Shown: in pieces, positions 27,274-36,100 of the stretch
Layout: every line of letters begins with the position of its first letter
Position numbering within the stretch: the first letter of the stretch is position 1
From: WTXA01 sp964415195
GTDB taxonomy: Bacteria > Bacillota > TC1
Length of the DNA: 64,000 nucleotides
Assembly: GCA_964415195.1 (NCBI GenBank)
Contig: CAYPYD010000002.1
Coordinates: 219,910-283,909 of the forward strand
Direction: 5' to 3'
Notes under the pieces: model-generated
Told to the model about the DNA's origin: nothing
Databases searched by the model: none
Seen by the model: the letters and a program-made list of their open reading frames with translations, nothing else
Position numbers and translations under genes: made by a program

Positions 27274-28104
27274 ATGGAAAGATATATATATAGAGATATA
27301 TTAATTAGAGCTTTAAAAGAAGACATTGGCAATGGCGATCTGACTACTAATTTTTGTATATCAGATGATAATGAATCAGAGGGATTATTGATTGCCAAAG
27401 AATCAGGTATACTTTGTGGTACTAGATTAGTTGAAGAGGTCTATAATATTTTAGATAATGAAGTTAATATTGAATTTAACTATCGAGATGGTGATGTTTT
27501 AACCAAAGGTGATATTATTGGGATGATCTGGGGTAAGACTAAGAGCATTCTAAGTGGTGAAAGAGTAGCACTTAATTTTCTGCAACATTTATCAGGAATT
27601 GCAACAATCACAAGAAAGTATGTCGATATGGTTGGAAAAAAAGATACTAAGATTGTTGATACTAGAAAGACAACACCTGGACTACGGGTGTTGGAAAAAT
27701 ATGCAGTTACTATCGGTGGCGGTTATAATCATCGTTTTGGTCTTTATGACGGTATTATGATCAAAGATAATCACATAGTGGGTGCAGGTGGTATCAAGAA
27801 AGCTTGTGAATTAGCTAGGAAAAATACTCCACATACTATGAAGATAGAAGTAGAAGTAAGTAATATAGATGAAGTAGAAGAAGCTTTATCTAGTGGAGCT
27901 GATATTATAATGTTGGATAATATGTCTGTTGAGGAAATGGCAAAAGCTGTTGAAGCCATTAATGGCAGAGCGATAATTGAGGCATCAGGTAATATGGGAG
28001 ATAAGGATGTTGGAGAAATCGCTGCAATTGGAGTTAATATAATATCTATTGGAGCAATTACTAATTCAGTTAGAAACATGGATATAAGTTTAAAATTCAA
28101 ATGA
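27274..28104 (+). CDS. nadC: Nicotinate-nucleotide pyrophosphorylase (carboxylating) NadC
   Basis: Converts quinolinate and PRPP to nicotinate mononucleotide. 276 residues. LKEDIGNGDLTT near the start, SGERVALNFLQHLSGIAT, DTRKTTPGLR, the KDNHI motif in MIKDNHIVGAGG, and IMLDNMSVEEM are diagnostic. No gap to nadB; GGGAGG lies inside the nadB end. The -35 box of the valS promoter begins directly after its stop codon, so no terminator separates the two units. Confidence 0.95.
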   Translation: MERYIYRDILIRALKEDIGNGDLTTNFCISDDNESEGLLIAKESGILCGTRLVEEVYNILDNEVNIEFNYRDGDVLTKGDIIGMIWGKTKSILSGERVALNFLQHLSGIATITRKYVDMVGKKDTKIVDTRKTTPGLRVLEKYAVTIGGGYNHRFGLYDGIMIKDNHIVGAGGIKKACELARKNTPHTMKIEVEVSNIDEVEEALSSGADIIMLDNMSVEEMAKAVEAINGRAIIEASGNMGDKDVGEIAAIGVNIISIGAITNSVRNMDISLKFK

Positions 28105-28133
28105 TTGACATTGTTGCTGTGATTTAATAAAAT
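28105..28133 (+). promoter_or_regulatory. Promoter of the valS T-box transcript
   Basis: TTGACA (28105-28110) directly after the nadC stop, 17-bp spacer, TAAAAT (28128-28133). Confidence 0.82.
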
Positions 28134-28140
28134 AGTTCTT

Positions 28141-28353
28141 ATAGTAAATGCAAAGAATAGGAAGAGTAACCTATGTATATATCATAGAGAGAAGGGTATG
28201 GTGGAAACCTTTCATATGTAGTAGGTGAAGGTAGCCTAGGAGCAGTTCAGATGAACAATTAGTAGTTTGAACCGGATTAGCCCGTTAAAGCGAATAGTTA
28301 AAAATAAGGTGGTACCGCGATCCGTCGCCCTTAGGGGAGGTGGATCTTTTTTA
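28141..28353 (+). promoter_or_regulatory. T-box leader of valS
   Basis: Stem I features: AGTA of the specifier-loop S-turn (28165-28168), AGAGAGAAGG bulge, GTGG apical element, and candidate Val specifier GTA (28221-28223; GTA also at 28218) followed by GGTGAAG. The conserved T-box AAGGTGGTACCGCG is at 28306-28319. The terminator stem GATCC/GGATC (28319-28323, 28342-28346) with T6 overlaps the T-box. Uncharged tRNA-Val is expected to stabilise the antiterminator and permit valS expression. Confidence 0.93.
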
Positions 28354-28369
28354 ATTTAGGAGGAAAATA

Positions 28370-30991
28370 ATGGAAACAAAATACAATCCAGGGTCAGTAG
28401 AAAAAAAATGGTATAAATATTGGGAAGACAACGGCTATTTTCATCAAGAGGTAGATAAAAGCAAAAAACCTTTTTCTATAGTCATGCCTCCCCCAAATGT
28501 TACTGGACAACTACATCTAGGACATGCAATGGATAATACCTTGCAAGATATCCTAATTAGATACAAAAGAATGGCCGGTTACAATACTGTATGGATTCCT
28601 GGAACTGACCATGCAGGAATTGCAACCCAGGCTAAAGTTGAAGAAGAATTAAAAAGAGAAGAAGGTTTATCAAAATATGATCTTGGAAGAGAGAAGTTTT
28701 TAGAAAGAGTCTGGGACTGGAAAGAAAAATATCATGAAAGAATAGCCAGTCAACTTCGACTCTTAGGGAGCAGTTGTGACTGGGAAAGAGAAAGATTCAC
28801 CATGGATGAAGGTTGTTCCATAGCAGTTAGAGAAGTTTTTAAACAGTTATATGACAAGGGCTTGATTTATCGTGGTGAATATATGGTAAACTGGTGTCCT
28901 CATTGTCATACAACAATATCTGATATAGAAGTTGAACATTCCCAAAAGAAAGGTAATCTTTGGTACTTCAGATATCAAGTTGAAGGTTCCAATGATTTCA
29001 TTACAATTGCCACAACAAGGCCTGAGACAATGTTAGGTGATTCTGCAGTAGCTGTGTCAAAAGGTGATGAAAGATATGCTAAATATGTTGGGAAGAATCT
29101 TATTCTTCCAATTATTGGTAGAAAGATACCAATCATAGAAGATGAATATGTAGAAAAGGAATTTGGTACGGGAGCTGTTAAGATAACCCCAAGCCATGAC
29201 CCTAATGATTTTGAAATAAGTCAAAGACATAATTTAGACCATTTTATAGTAATAGACAAGCATGGTAAAATGACAGGCGATGTTGGTAAATATTTAGAAA
29301 TGGATCGTTATGAATGTAGAAAGGCTATTGTTAAGGATTTAGATGAGTTAGGTGCATTAGTTAAAATAGAGGAATATGAAAACTCGGTGGGCTGCTGCTA
29401 TAGATGTAACACAGTTATTGAACCATTAGTTTCGAAACAATGGTTTGTAAAAATGAAGCCTCTTGCAGAAGCTGCAGTTAAAAAAGTGCTTGATGGAGAA
29501 ACCAAGTTCATACCAGAAAGATTTACCAAAGTATACTTAAGTTGGATGGAAAATATTAGGGACTGGTGTATTTCGAGACAATTGTGGTGGGGACATCGTA
29601 TTCCTGTTTACTACTGTCAAGATTGTGGCGAAATGATTTGTGACTTAAAGGAAGTTACAGTGTGTCCTAAATGTCAGTCCTCAAATGTAGAGCAAGACCC
29701 TGATGTTCTTGATACTTGGTTTAGTTCTGCACTCTGGCCTTTTTCTACACTTGGCTGGCCTGGAAAAACATTAGAGTTGGAACATTTTTATCCGACATCT
29801 GTATTAGTAACCGGTAGGGACATAATATTCTTCTGGGTTGCTAGAATGTTGTTCATGGGTGTTGAGTTTATGGACGAAGTACCATTTGACGATGTATTCA
29901 TACATGGACTGATTCTTGATGAACATGGCAGAAAAATGAGTAAGTCACTTGGTAATGGAATAGATCCATTAGTTTTAATCAATGAATTTGGTGCAGATAC
30001 TTTAAGGTATATGTTAGTGACAGGTAATACTCCAGGTAATGATATTCGTTTCCATACCGATAGACTAGAAGCCATCAGGAATTTCTGTAACAAAATCTGG
30101 AATGCTTCTAGATTCGTTATGATGAATTTAGAAGATTACGATAGTACTAGGGAAATATCTTCATATTCTCTAGCTGATAAATGGATTATAGGGGAATATA
30201 ACAAGACAATTAAAAGTGTAACAGAAAACCTAGATAAATATGAATTGGGCTTGGCTGCGGATGAAATCTATGAATTCATTAGGAATAACTTCTGTGACTG
30301 GTATATTGAATCTATAAAAGATACCCTATATAAAGGAACATTAGAGGAAAAGCAGAATGTACAAAAAATATTAGTTGATATATTATCAGGTACATTATCA
30401 TTACTACATCCATTTATGCCATTCTTAACAGAAGAAATCTGGCAAAATCTACCACACGAGGGGGATACAATAATGTATGCCAAGTGGCCAGTTATTGCAG
30501 AGGGAAATGAATATGAGGATGAGATGACTAGTATGGAACTAGTTATGGATAGTATTAGACAAATAAGAAATATCAGAGCAGAAATGAATGTACCTATTGG
30601 TAAGAGAATACCTATTATCATTTATCCTAAAGAAGGGTTTGAACAATTGGCTCATGATTCATCAAAATATTTCATATCTTTGGCTAAAGGATCTGAAGTC
30701 ATTGTTGAAAAATCAGATGTTAAGAGAATTGAAAAATCAGCTATGGCTGTAAATGAAGCTTTTGAAATATTTATTCCATTAGAGGGACTAGTTGATATTG
30801 ATGAGGAAAAAGGTAGACTCAAAAAGGAATTAAAAGAACTACAAGGTGAGATTGATAGAATTAACAATAAGCTTAATAATGATAGTTTTATGGCAAAAGC
30901 ACCGGTTGCAGTAGTTGAAAAGGAAAAAGAAAAATTAGTTATGTATGAGGAAAAGTACGCTACAGTAAAAACAAGATTGGAAGAAATTTAA
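28370..30991 (+). CDS. valS: Valyl-tRNA synthetase
   Basis: Charges tRNA-Val. 873 residues. HIGH-type HLGH (49-52) after PPPNVTGQ, WIPGTDHAGIATQ, CP1 editing TTRPETMLGDSAVAV, Cys-rich zinc knots, KMSKS (522-526) and the C-terminal ValS coiled coil (about 810-873). RBS AGGAGGAAA. Preceded by a T-box with a valine specifier. folC follows without a gap, so folC and perhaps rex share the valine-controlled transcript. Confidence 0.97.
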   Translation: METKYNPGSVEKKWYKYWEDNGYFHQEVDKSKKPFSIVMPPPNVTGQLHLGHAMDNTLQDILIRYKRMAGYNTVWIPGTDHAGIATQAKVEEELKREEGLSKYDLGREKFLERVWDWKEKYHERIASQLRLLGSSCDWERERFTMDEGCSIAVREVFKQLYDKGLIYRGEYMVNWCPHCHTTISDIEVEHSQKKGNLWYFRYQVEGSNDFITIATTRPETMLGDSAVAVSKGDERYAKYVGKNLILPIIGRKIPIIEDEYVEKEFGTGAVKITPSHDPNDFEISQRHNLDHFIVIDKHGKMTGDVGKYLEMDRYECRKAIVKDLDELGALVKIEEYENSVGCCYRCNTVIEPLVSKQWFVKMKPLAEAAVKKVLDGETKFIPERFTKVYLSWMENIRDWCISRQLWWGHRIPVYYCQDCGEMICDLKEVTVCPKCQSSNVEQDPDVLDTWFSSALWPFSTLGWPGKTLELEHFYPTSVLVTGRDIIFFWVARMLFMGVEFMDEVPFDDVFIHGLILDEHGRKMSKSLGNGIDPLVLINEFGADTLRYMLVTGNTPGNDIRFHTDRLEAIRNFCNKIWNASRFVMMNLEDYDSTREISSYSLADKWIIGEYNKTIKSVTENLDKYELGLAADEIYEFIRNNFCDWYIESIKDTLYKGTLEEKQNVQKILVDILSGTLSLLHPFMPFLTEEIWQNLPHEGDTIMYAKWPVIAEGNEYEDEMTSMELVMDSIRQIRNIRAEMNVPIGKRIPIIIYPKEGFEQLAHDSSKYFISLAKGSEVIVEKSDVKRIEKSAMAVNEAFEIFIPLEGLVDIDEEKGRLKKELKELQGEIDRINNKLNNDSFMAKAPVAVVEKEKEKLVMYEEKYATVKTRLEEI

Positions 30992-32278
30992 ATGGAAAAC
31001 TTTTCAGCAGCAATTCAGTATTTAGAAGAACTTAATAAATTTGGATGGAAACCTGGTCTAACAAGAATTGAAAAACTACTTGAACTACTTGGTAATCCTG
31101 AAAAAGAATTCAAGTGCATACATGTAGGTGGTACAAATGGTAAAGGGTCTGTAACTGTGACCATTAGCCAGATACTAGAAGATCAAGGTTTCAAGGTAGG
31201 AAAGTTTATCTCTCCTGAAATATATAATGTTAGGGAAAGAATACAAATTGACAGCAATTGGATATCTGAAGAAAAAATTATCGAGATTTTATCAAGAATT
31301 AGTATACTAATTGAAGAAATGAAGAACAATGGATTTGAAGAACCCACAAATTTTGAAGTCTGGACTGCTATGTGTTTTCAGTATTTTAAGGAAGAAAAAA
31401 TTGACTTTGGAGTTATTGAAGTTGGCTTAGGTGGTGAAATTGATTCAACCAATGTTATTGATCCACTAATATCAGTAATAACAAATGTTTCAATAGACCA
31501 TAAAGATTATTTAGGTGATACTGAAGTTGAAATTGCAAAAGTCAAAAGCGGAATCATAAAGAAGGGCAGACCGGTTATAACCGGTAGCACAGATAAAGAT
31601 GTTCTTAAAGTGATAGAAGAAAAAGCCAAAGCAATGAATTCAAAAATTTATCGTTTTGGTCTAGAATTTGATGGTATTGAAAAGAGTTTTGACGAGGGTA
31701 TATCAAATTTCATATTTCAGAACAAGGATTATGAACTTGAAGTTTCCTATTCTCTGGTAGGACATCATCAAATAGTTAATGGTTCAGTATCTTTAGAAGC
31801 GATTTATGTTTTGAATAAATTAGGATATCAGGTTGATGTAACAAAAGCTAGACAAAGTTTATCCAAAGTTGTTTGGGCTGGTAGGCTTGAGATGTTACAT
31901 TATAAAGGGAAAAGAGTCTTACTTGATGCAGCTCATAACCTTGAAGGTGCAAAGAACCTTGCTCTTGCATTAACTGATATTTACAATTATAGAAAAATAG
32001 TTTTGATGGTTGGGATTTTAGCTGATAAGGAAAGACAAAAAATGATTGATTATATTGGACCATTTGGTGATAAAGTAATTGTAACAAAGCCAAATAGCCC
32101 AAGAGCAGACGATTTTAGAAAAGTTGGAGAGTATTTCAAAGAATATTCAAAAGAAATATATATAATTGAAGATGTTAGAGAAGCAATGGAAAAAGGAATT
32201 GATTTAATGGAAGATGGGGATATATTGTGTATAACCGGATCAATATATATGCTTCAAGAGATTAGAAAATTATTTTAG
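30992..32278 (+). CDS. folC: Folylpolyglutamate/dihydrofolate synthase FolC
   Basis: Adds glutamate to folates and may also make dihydrofolate. 428 residues with canonical motifs: VGGTNGKGSVTVT, FISPEIYNVRERIQI, EVGLGGEIDSTN, SIDHKDYLGDTEVEIAKVKSG (split as SIDHKDYLGDT), LVGHHQIVNGSV, WAGRLEML and LLDAAHNLEGAKNLA. These intact motifs contrast with the divergent paralogue at 23475-24812. ATG directly follows the valS stop. This linkage (valS-folC) is common in Firmicutes. Confidence 0.94.
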   Translation: MENFSAAIQYLEELNKFGWKPGLTRIEKLLELLGNPEKEFKCIHVGGTNGKGSVTVTISQILEDQGFKVGKFISPEIYNVRERIQIDSNWISEEKIIEILSRISILIEEMKNNGFEEPTNFEVWTAMCFQYFKEEKIDFGVIEVGLGGEIDSTNVIDPLISVITNVSIDHKDYLGDTEVEIAKVKSGIIKKGRPVITGSTDKDVLKVIEEKAKAMNSKIYRFGLEFDGIEKSFDEGISNFIFQNKDYELEVSYSLVGHHQIVNGSVSLEAIYVLNKLGYQVDVTKARQSLSKVVWAGRLEMLHYKGKRVLLDAAHNLEGAKNLALALTDIYNYRKIVLMVGILADKERQKMIDYIGPFGDKVIVTKPNSPRADDFRKVGEYFKEYSKEIYIIEDVREAMEKGIDLMEDGDILCITGSIYMLQEIRKLF

Positions 32279-32286
32279 GAGGGCAA

Positions 32287-32910
32287 ATGAAATATTCTAA
32301 AATACCAGAAGTAACAATTATGAGATTATCTGCCTATTCAAGAGTTTTGAATGAAGCTTTGGATAGAGGTGAAAAAATTATATCATCAAAGGGTATTGCT
32401 AATTTGACTGGAGTTAGTCCGGATCAGGTAAGAAAAGATCTAGCCTATTTTGGTGAATTTGGTGTGCGTGGTATAGGCTATAATATTGTTGAGTTAAAAT
32501 ATAATATTTCCAAGATTATAGGCACAGATAGAAACTGGAGAGTTGCTATAGTGGGTCTAGGGCATTTAGGAGGATCATTGGTATCATATCCTGGTTTTTT
32601 GACACGTGGATTCAAAATGGTAGGTATCTTCGATGTGAAAAATATAGGAGAGAAATATGGGGAATTATATGTGGAACATATAGATAATTTTGAAAAGATT
32701 GCCAAAAGAGACAAATATGATCTTGGAATTATTGTAGTGCCAAGAGAATCAGCACAAGGTGTAGCGGATGTAATGGTCAAAAGCGGTGTTAAAGCTATTT
32801 TAAATTTTGCTCCAGTTATGCTTGATGTTCCAGTGAATGTTGAATTGAAAAATGTTGATTTATCGATGTTTCTCGAAATGCTTTCCTACTATATGTCGCT
32901 AAAGAACTAA
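32287..32910 (+). CDS. rex: Redox-sensing transcriptional repressor Rex
   Basis: DNA-binding NADH/NAD+ sensor controlling fermentation and respiration genes. 207 residues. N-terminal winged helix with RLSAYSRVLNEAL, SSKGIANLTGVSPDQVRKDL and YFGEFGVRGIGY; the Rossmann fold begins with VAIVGLGHLGGSLVSYPGF; the C-terminal FLEMLSYYM belongs to the domain-swap helix. RBS GGAGGGC just before the ATG. Follows folC by 8 bases. No palindromic Rex operator of the TTGTTAA/TTAACAA type was seen in the window. Confidence 0.94.
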   Translation: MKYSKIPEVTIMRLSAYSRVLNEALDRGEKIISSKGIANLTGVSPDQVRKDLAYFGEFGVRGIGYNIVELKYNISKIIGTDRNWRVAIVGLGHLGGSLVSYPGFLTRGFKMVGIFDVKNIGEKYGELYVEHIDNFEKIAKRDKYDLGIIVVPRESAQGVADVMVKSGVKAILNFAPVMLDVPVNVELKNVDLSMFLEMLSYYMSLKN

Positions 32911-33104
32911 AAGTCAAATTTCCCACTTTATTGATAGTATATTTAAATTATGAGGGGTTTATTATAAAAACAGAGATTGATAGATTTATACTGAAATTAG
33001 ACTAAAAATGACTAAAAAGCACTATATAATTATCTAACTACAGAAATAAACAACATAAACACAAAAAAAATGTAAAAAAAACATACTTAATTTACATTAG
33101 GGTA

Positions 33105-33134
33105 TTGTAATTATACATGCTTACGTGTTAATAT
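33105..33134 (+). promoter_or_regulatory. Possible promoter and leader of the BMP lipoprotein gene
   Basis: TTGTAA (33105-33110), 18-bp spacer, TAATAT (33129-33134). The leader contains a possible RNA hairpin AGTGGTAA/TTATCACT near 33148-33164. The rest of the 287-base gap after rex is A/T-rich with no recognisable riboswitch core. Confidence 0.4.
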
Positions 33135-33197
33135 TCAGATAAGTTTAGTGGTAATTTATCACTGTAAACTCAAAATTTATATTTTGGAGGGAAAAAA

Positions 33198-34214
33198 ATG
33201 AAAAAAATTCTATTAGTTTTAGCTGTACTATTATTTGGTATTCTAGCTGTAGGCTGTGGGGAAAAAGAAGCAGAAAAAGGGCAAGATGTTAAAGTTGCTT
33301 TAGCTTTAACTGGAGCTATCAACGATGGTGGATGGAGCCAAGGAGCTTATGAAGCTTTGAAGTTGACTGAGAAAGATTATGATGCTGAAATAGCTTATAA
33401 TGAAAACACTCAAGCAGCTCAATACCTACAAGTTATCAGAAATTATGCTAAAGATGGCTACAATGTAATTATTGCTAACGGTGCTCAGTTTACTGATGCT
33501 GTTAACGAAGTTGCTAAAGAGTTCCCAGATGCTAAGTTTCTAATTACAAGTTCAGACAGAAACTCTAATTTTGGTAATGGTTCAAACGTTGCTGGAGTAT
33601 TAGCTGACGGTGTAGAACAAGGATTCCTACAAGGTGTTACAGCTGGTCTTTTGGCTAAAAGCCTTGGAATCAATAAAGTAGCTGCTGTTTGTGGAGCTGA
33701 AATTCCAGCTTTCAAAACAATCATGGAAGGTTATGTTCTTGGAGCCAAGTACATTACTCCTAACATTGAAGTAGTAACTGCATTCACAGGAACTAACGAT
33801 GACGTTAACAAACTTAAAGAGCAAGCTTTGACTTTCATAGACCAAGGAGCTGGAATTGTAATGTCTTATGCTAACCAAGCATCAAGAGGCGGATATGAAG
33901 CTGCATTACAAAAAGGTAAATTGGCTATTGGTGCAAGTGCAAGCCCTGAGTTATTTGCTGCATACGAAAAATCATTATCAGCTTCAGCAAGTGCTAAGTT
34001 GACTATAGCTATTGCCGACGTTGTTGGTAAAATTGCAAAAGGTGACTTCGAAGGTACTAACTATATCTATGGAGTTAAAGATGGTGTTGTAACATTCGTA
34101 TTTAATGAAAAAGAACCACAAGTTCAAAAAGTTAAAGCTGACATCGAAAAAATTATCGCTGACATCAAATCTGGTAAAATCGATGTAACTGACCTTTACA
34201 AAAAGAGCAAATAG
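33198..34214 (+). CDS. BMP-family (PnrA-like) substrate-binding lipoprotein
   Basis: Secreted lipoprotein of 338 residues. Signal peptide ends in LAVGC with Cys20 predicted to be lipidated. The mature part matches the BMP/Med family: ALTGAINDGGWSQGAYEAL, NYAKDGYNVIIANGAQF, VCGAEIPAFKTIMEGY and SYANQASRGGYEA. PnrA-type members bind nucleosides; the ligand here is inferred at most. No permease or ATPase gene is adjacent, so it is an orphan subunit. Codons are biased to GCT, AAC, TTC and ATC more than in neighbours, suggesting high expression. RBS GGAGGG. Confidence 0.9.
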   Translation: MKKILLVLAVLLFGILAVGCGEKEAEKGQDVKVALALTGAINDGGWSQGAYEALKLTEKDYDAEIAYNENTQAAQYLQVIRNYAKDGYNVIIANGAQFTDAVNEVAKEFPDAKFLITSSDRNSNFGNGSNVAGVLADGVEQGFLQGVTAGLLAKSLGINKVAAVCGAEIPAFKTIMEGYVLGAKYITPNIEVVTAFTGTNDDVNKLKEQALTFIDQGAGIVMSYANQASRGGYEAALQKGKLAIGASASPELFAAYEKSLSASASAKLTIAIADVVGKIAKGDFEGTNYIYGVKDGVVTFVFNEKEPQVQKVKADIEKIIADIKSGKIDVTDLYKKSK

Positions 34215-34258
34215 TAATCTTAATTAATGTAAAAATAAAATAAAATAAGATATACTAG

Positions 34259-34297
34259 ACCTCCTATGTTGAAATAATATTTCAGAGCATAGGAGGT
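34259..34297 (+). terminator. Terminator-like hairpin containing the radC Shine-Dalgarno
   Basis: Perfect 10-bp stem ACCTCCTATG (34259-34268) with CATAGGAGGT (34288-34297), extended inside by TGAAAT/ATTTCA (34270-34275, 34279-34284). TTTGTTT follows. The 3' arm holds GGAGG (34292-34296), the ribosome site for radC 7 bases later, so folding both ends the upstream transcript (weak T tract) and hides the radC site. Confidence 0.7.
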
Positions 34298-34303
34298 TTG
34301 TTT

Positions 34304-34984
34304 ATGGAAAAAAAGAGAATTAAGGAAATGCCAAAACATTTAAGACCAAGAGAAAGATCAATGGATGTTGGGATGAATAATCTTTCAGACCAAGAAGTTT
34401 TAGCAATAATAATTAGAAGTGGCTACAGGGAACATACAGCAATTGATGTATCGATGAATTTATTGCATCGATATGGTTCATTAAAAAACATTAGTGAATT
34501 AACAGTAGAAGAACTTTGCAAAATTAAAGGTATAGGTAAAGATAAGAGCATAATGTTAAAAGCTGCATTTGAAATGGGAAGAAGAAGTAAATTTGAAAAT
34601 TTAGAAAAGAAACAAATATTATCCTCAAAAGATGCTTCTATCGTATTAGAAAATAACTTGAGAGGTTTGAACAAGGAACACTTTATCATACTAATGCTTA
34701 ATACAAAAAATTTCTTATTAGGAGTTGAAACTGTATCTATTGGAAGTTTGAATTCCTCAATTGTGCATCCAAGAGAGTTATTTAAATCAGCAATAAATAA
34801 GAGTGCAGCTGCGATTATATTAGCTCATAATCATCCAAGCGGTGATGCAACCCCAAGCAGGGAAGATATAGAGGTAACCAAAAGAATAAAAAGTGGTGGC
34901 CAGTTATTGGGGATAGATGTTATAGACCACATAATTATTGGAGATAATAGCTATTATAGCTTTAAAGAAGAGAAAATGATTTAA
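34304..34984 (+). CDS. radC: RadC family (JAMM/MPN+) protein
   Basis: 226 residues. N-terminal helix-hairpin-helix region (LTVEELCKIKGIGKDKS) and a C-terminal JAMM domain with HNHPSGDATPSREDIEVT, the metal-binding HxHx(n)D signature. The historical link to DNA repair is not well supported and the substrate is unknown. ATG 34304 is placed 7 bases after GGAGG; TTG 34298 would be only 1 base away. Its neighbour mreB downstream is the usual Firmicutes context. Confidence 0.92.
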   Translation: MEKKRIKEMPKHLRPRERSMDVGMNNLSDQEVLAIIIRSGYREHTAIDVSMNLLHRYGSLKNISELTVEELCKIKGIGKDKSIMLKAAFEMGRRSKFENLEKKQILSSKDASIVLENNLRGLNKEHFIILMLNTKNFLLGVETVSIGSLNSSIVHPRELFKSAINKSAAAIILAHNHPSGDATPSREDIEVTKRIKSGGQLLGIDVIDHIIIGDNSYYSFKEEKMI

Positions 34985-35007
34985 AACTTTAATCAAATCT
35001 ATTTTTA

Positions 35008-35016
35008 TGCTATAAT
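35008..35016 (+). promoter_or_regulatory. Extended -10 promoter of the mre operon
   Basis: TGCTATAAT (35008-35016), an extended -10, with only a weak -35 (TTTAAT at 34988-34993, 17-bp spacer). About 40 bases before mreB. Confidence 0.6.
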
Positions 35017-35054
35017 CTAAGGTGATATATTGTATTATTTGAGAGGGTGGGCAT

Positions 35055-36098
35055 ATGTTTGGATTTAATTTTGGAGTAAAAGACTTAGGTATAGATTTAG
35101 GAACGGCCAACATTCTTGTTTATGTTAGAGAAGAAGGTGTTGTAATGCAAGAACCTTCAGTAGTTGCTGTTGATACTGTTACAAAGGAAATACTTGCTGT
35201 TGGTGTTGAAGCTAAGCAGATGATAGGTAGAACTCCTGAAAAGATCATAGCTATCAGACCTCTAAAAGATGGAGTGATTGCAGACTTTGACGTAGCTCAA
35301 GCTATGTTAAGATATTTTATAGATAAAGCAAGAGGAAGATTCAGCTTTTTTAAACCAGTAGTTGTAATTGGGGTGCCATCAGGTGTAACACCTGTTGAAG
35401 AAAGAGCGGTTAAGGAAGCTGCCTTGCAAGCTGGAGCTAAGGAAGTGCAATTGATTAAGGAGCCAATGGCAGCTGCAATTGGAGCAGGTTTACCTGTTGA
35501 TGAAGCTACTGGCAATATGATTGTTGATATTGGTGGTGGTACAACTGAAGTTGCAGTAATATCTTTAGGTGGAATAGTTACAGATAAATCACTCAGAGTA
35601 GGTGGAGATGCTATGGATGTAGCAATTATAAATTTTCTGAAAAGAAAATACAACTTATTGATTGGTGATAGAACAGCAGAAGAAATAAAAATCAACTTTG
35701 GCAGTGCATATTTCCTTGATACACCAGAAGATATTGAAAGAAAAATGTCCAGGTATAGTGTAAGAGGTAGAGACTTATTAGAAGGTTTGCCAAAAACAAT
35801 AGAAATTACAGGTGAAGAAGTTCGTGAAGCACTAGAGGAGCCACTAGCAAGAATAATTGAATGTGTAAGATATTGTTTGGAGCATACTCCTCCAGAATTA
35901 TCTTCAGATTTGATTGATAGAGGCATTGTGCTTGCAGGTGGTGGTTCTAAACTATATGGATTAGATAGATATATAAGAGATGAGACAGGGATGCCTGTAT
36001 ACGTTGCAGAAGACCCACTATTAGCTGTAGCTAAAGGGACTGGAATTGTAGTCGAAAACTTGGCTATGTGGAGAAAAGTATTAGGTAGTGATAGGTAG
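35055..36098 (+). CDS. mreB: Rod shape-determining actin homologue MreB
   Basis: Actin-like filament that guides lateral wall synthesis. 347 residues. Phosphate 1 motif DLGTANILVYV, connecting and phosphate 2 MIVDIGGGTTEVAVISLGG (split as IVDIGGGTTEV), and adenosine motif LAGGGSKLYGLD are present; PLKDGVIADF is MreB-typical. AGGGTGG lies shortly before the ATG. First gene of mreB-mreC-mreD-mrdA-rodA. Confidence 0.96.
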   Translation: MFGFNFGVKDLGIDLGTANILVYVREEGVVMQEPSVVAVDTVTKEILAVGVEAKQMIGRTPEKIIAIRPLKDGVIADFDVAQAMLRYFIDKARGRFSFFKPVVVIGVPSGVTPVEERAVKEAALQAGAKEVQLIKEPMAAAIGAGLPVDEATGNMIVDIGGGTTEVAVISLGGIVTDKSLRVGGDAMDVAIINFLKRKYNLLIGDRTAEEIKINFGSAYFLDTPEDIERKMSRYSVRGRDLLEGLPKTIEITGEEVREALEEPLARIIECVRYCLEHTPPELSSDLIDRGIVLAGGGSKLYGLDRYIRDETGMPVYVAEDPLLAVAKGTGIVVENLAMWRKVLGSDR

Positions 36099-36100
36099 AA

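Noticed and set aside
32911..33197. Purine or other riboswitch before the BMP lipoprotein gene
   Set aside because: A nucleoside-binding protein made this worth checking, but the purine core (such as TATAATCC with the later TACCA-type junction) is absent; only a small hairpin is present.
35297..35926. Long open frame on the minus strand (209 codons) opposite mreB
   Set aside because: It mirrors a gene with unmistakable MreB motifs on the + strand, has no ribosome site and codes for a low-complexity Ser/Ile/Pro-rich sequence typical of an antisense shadow.
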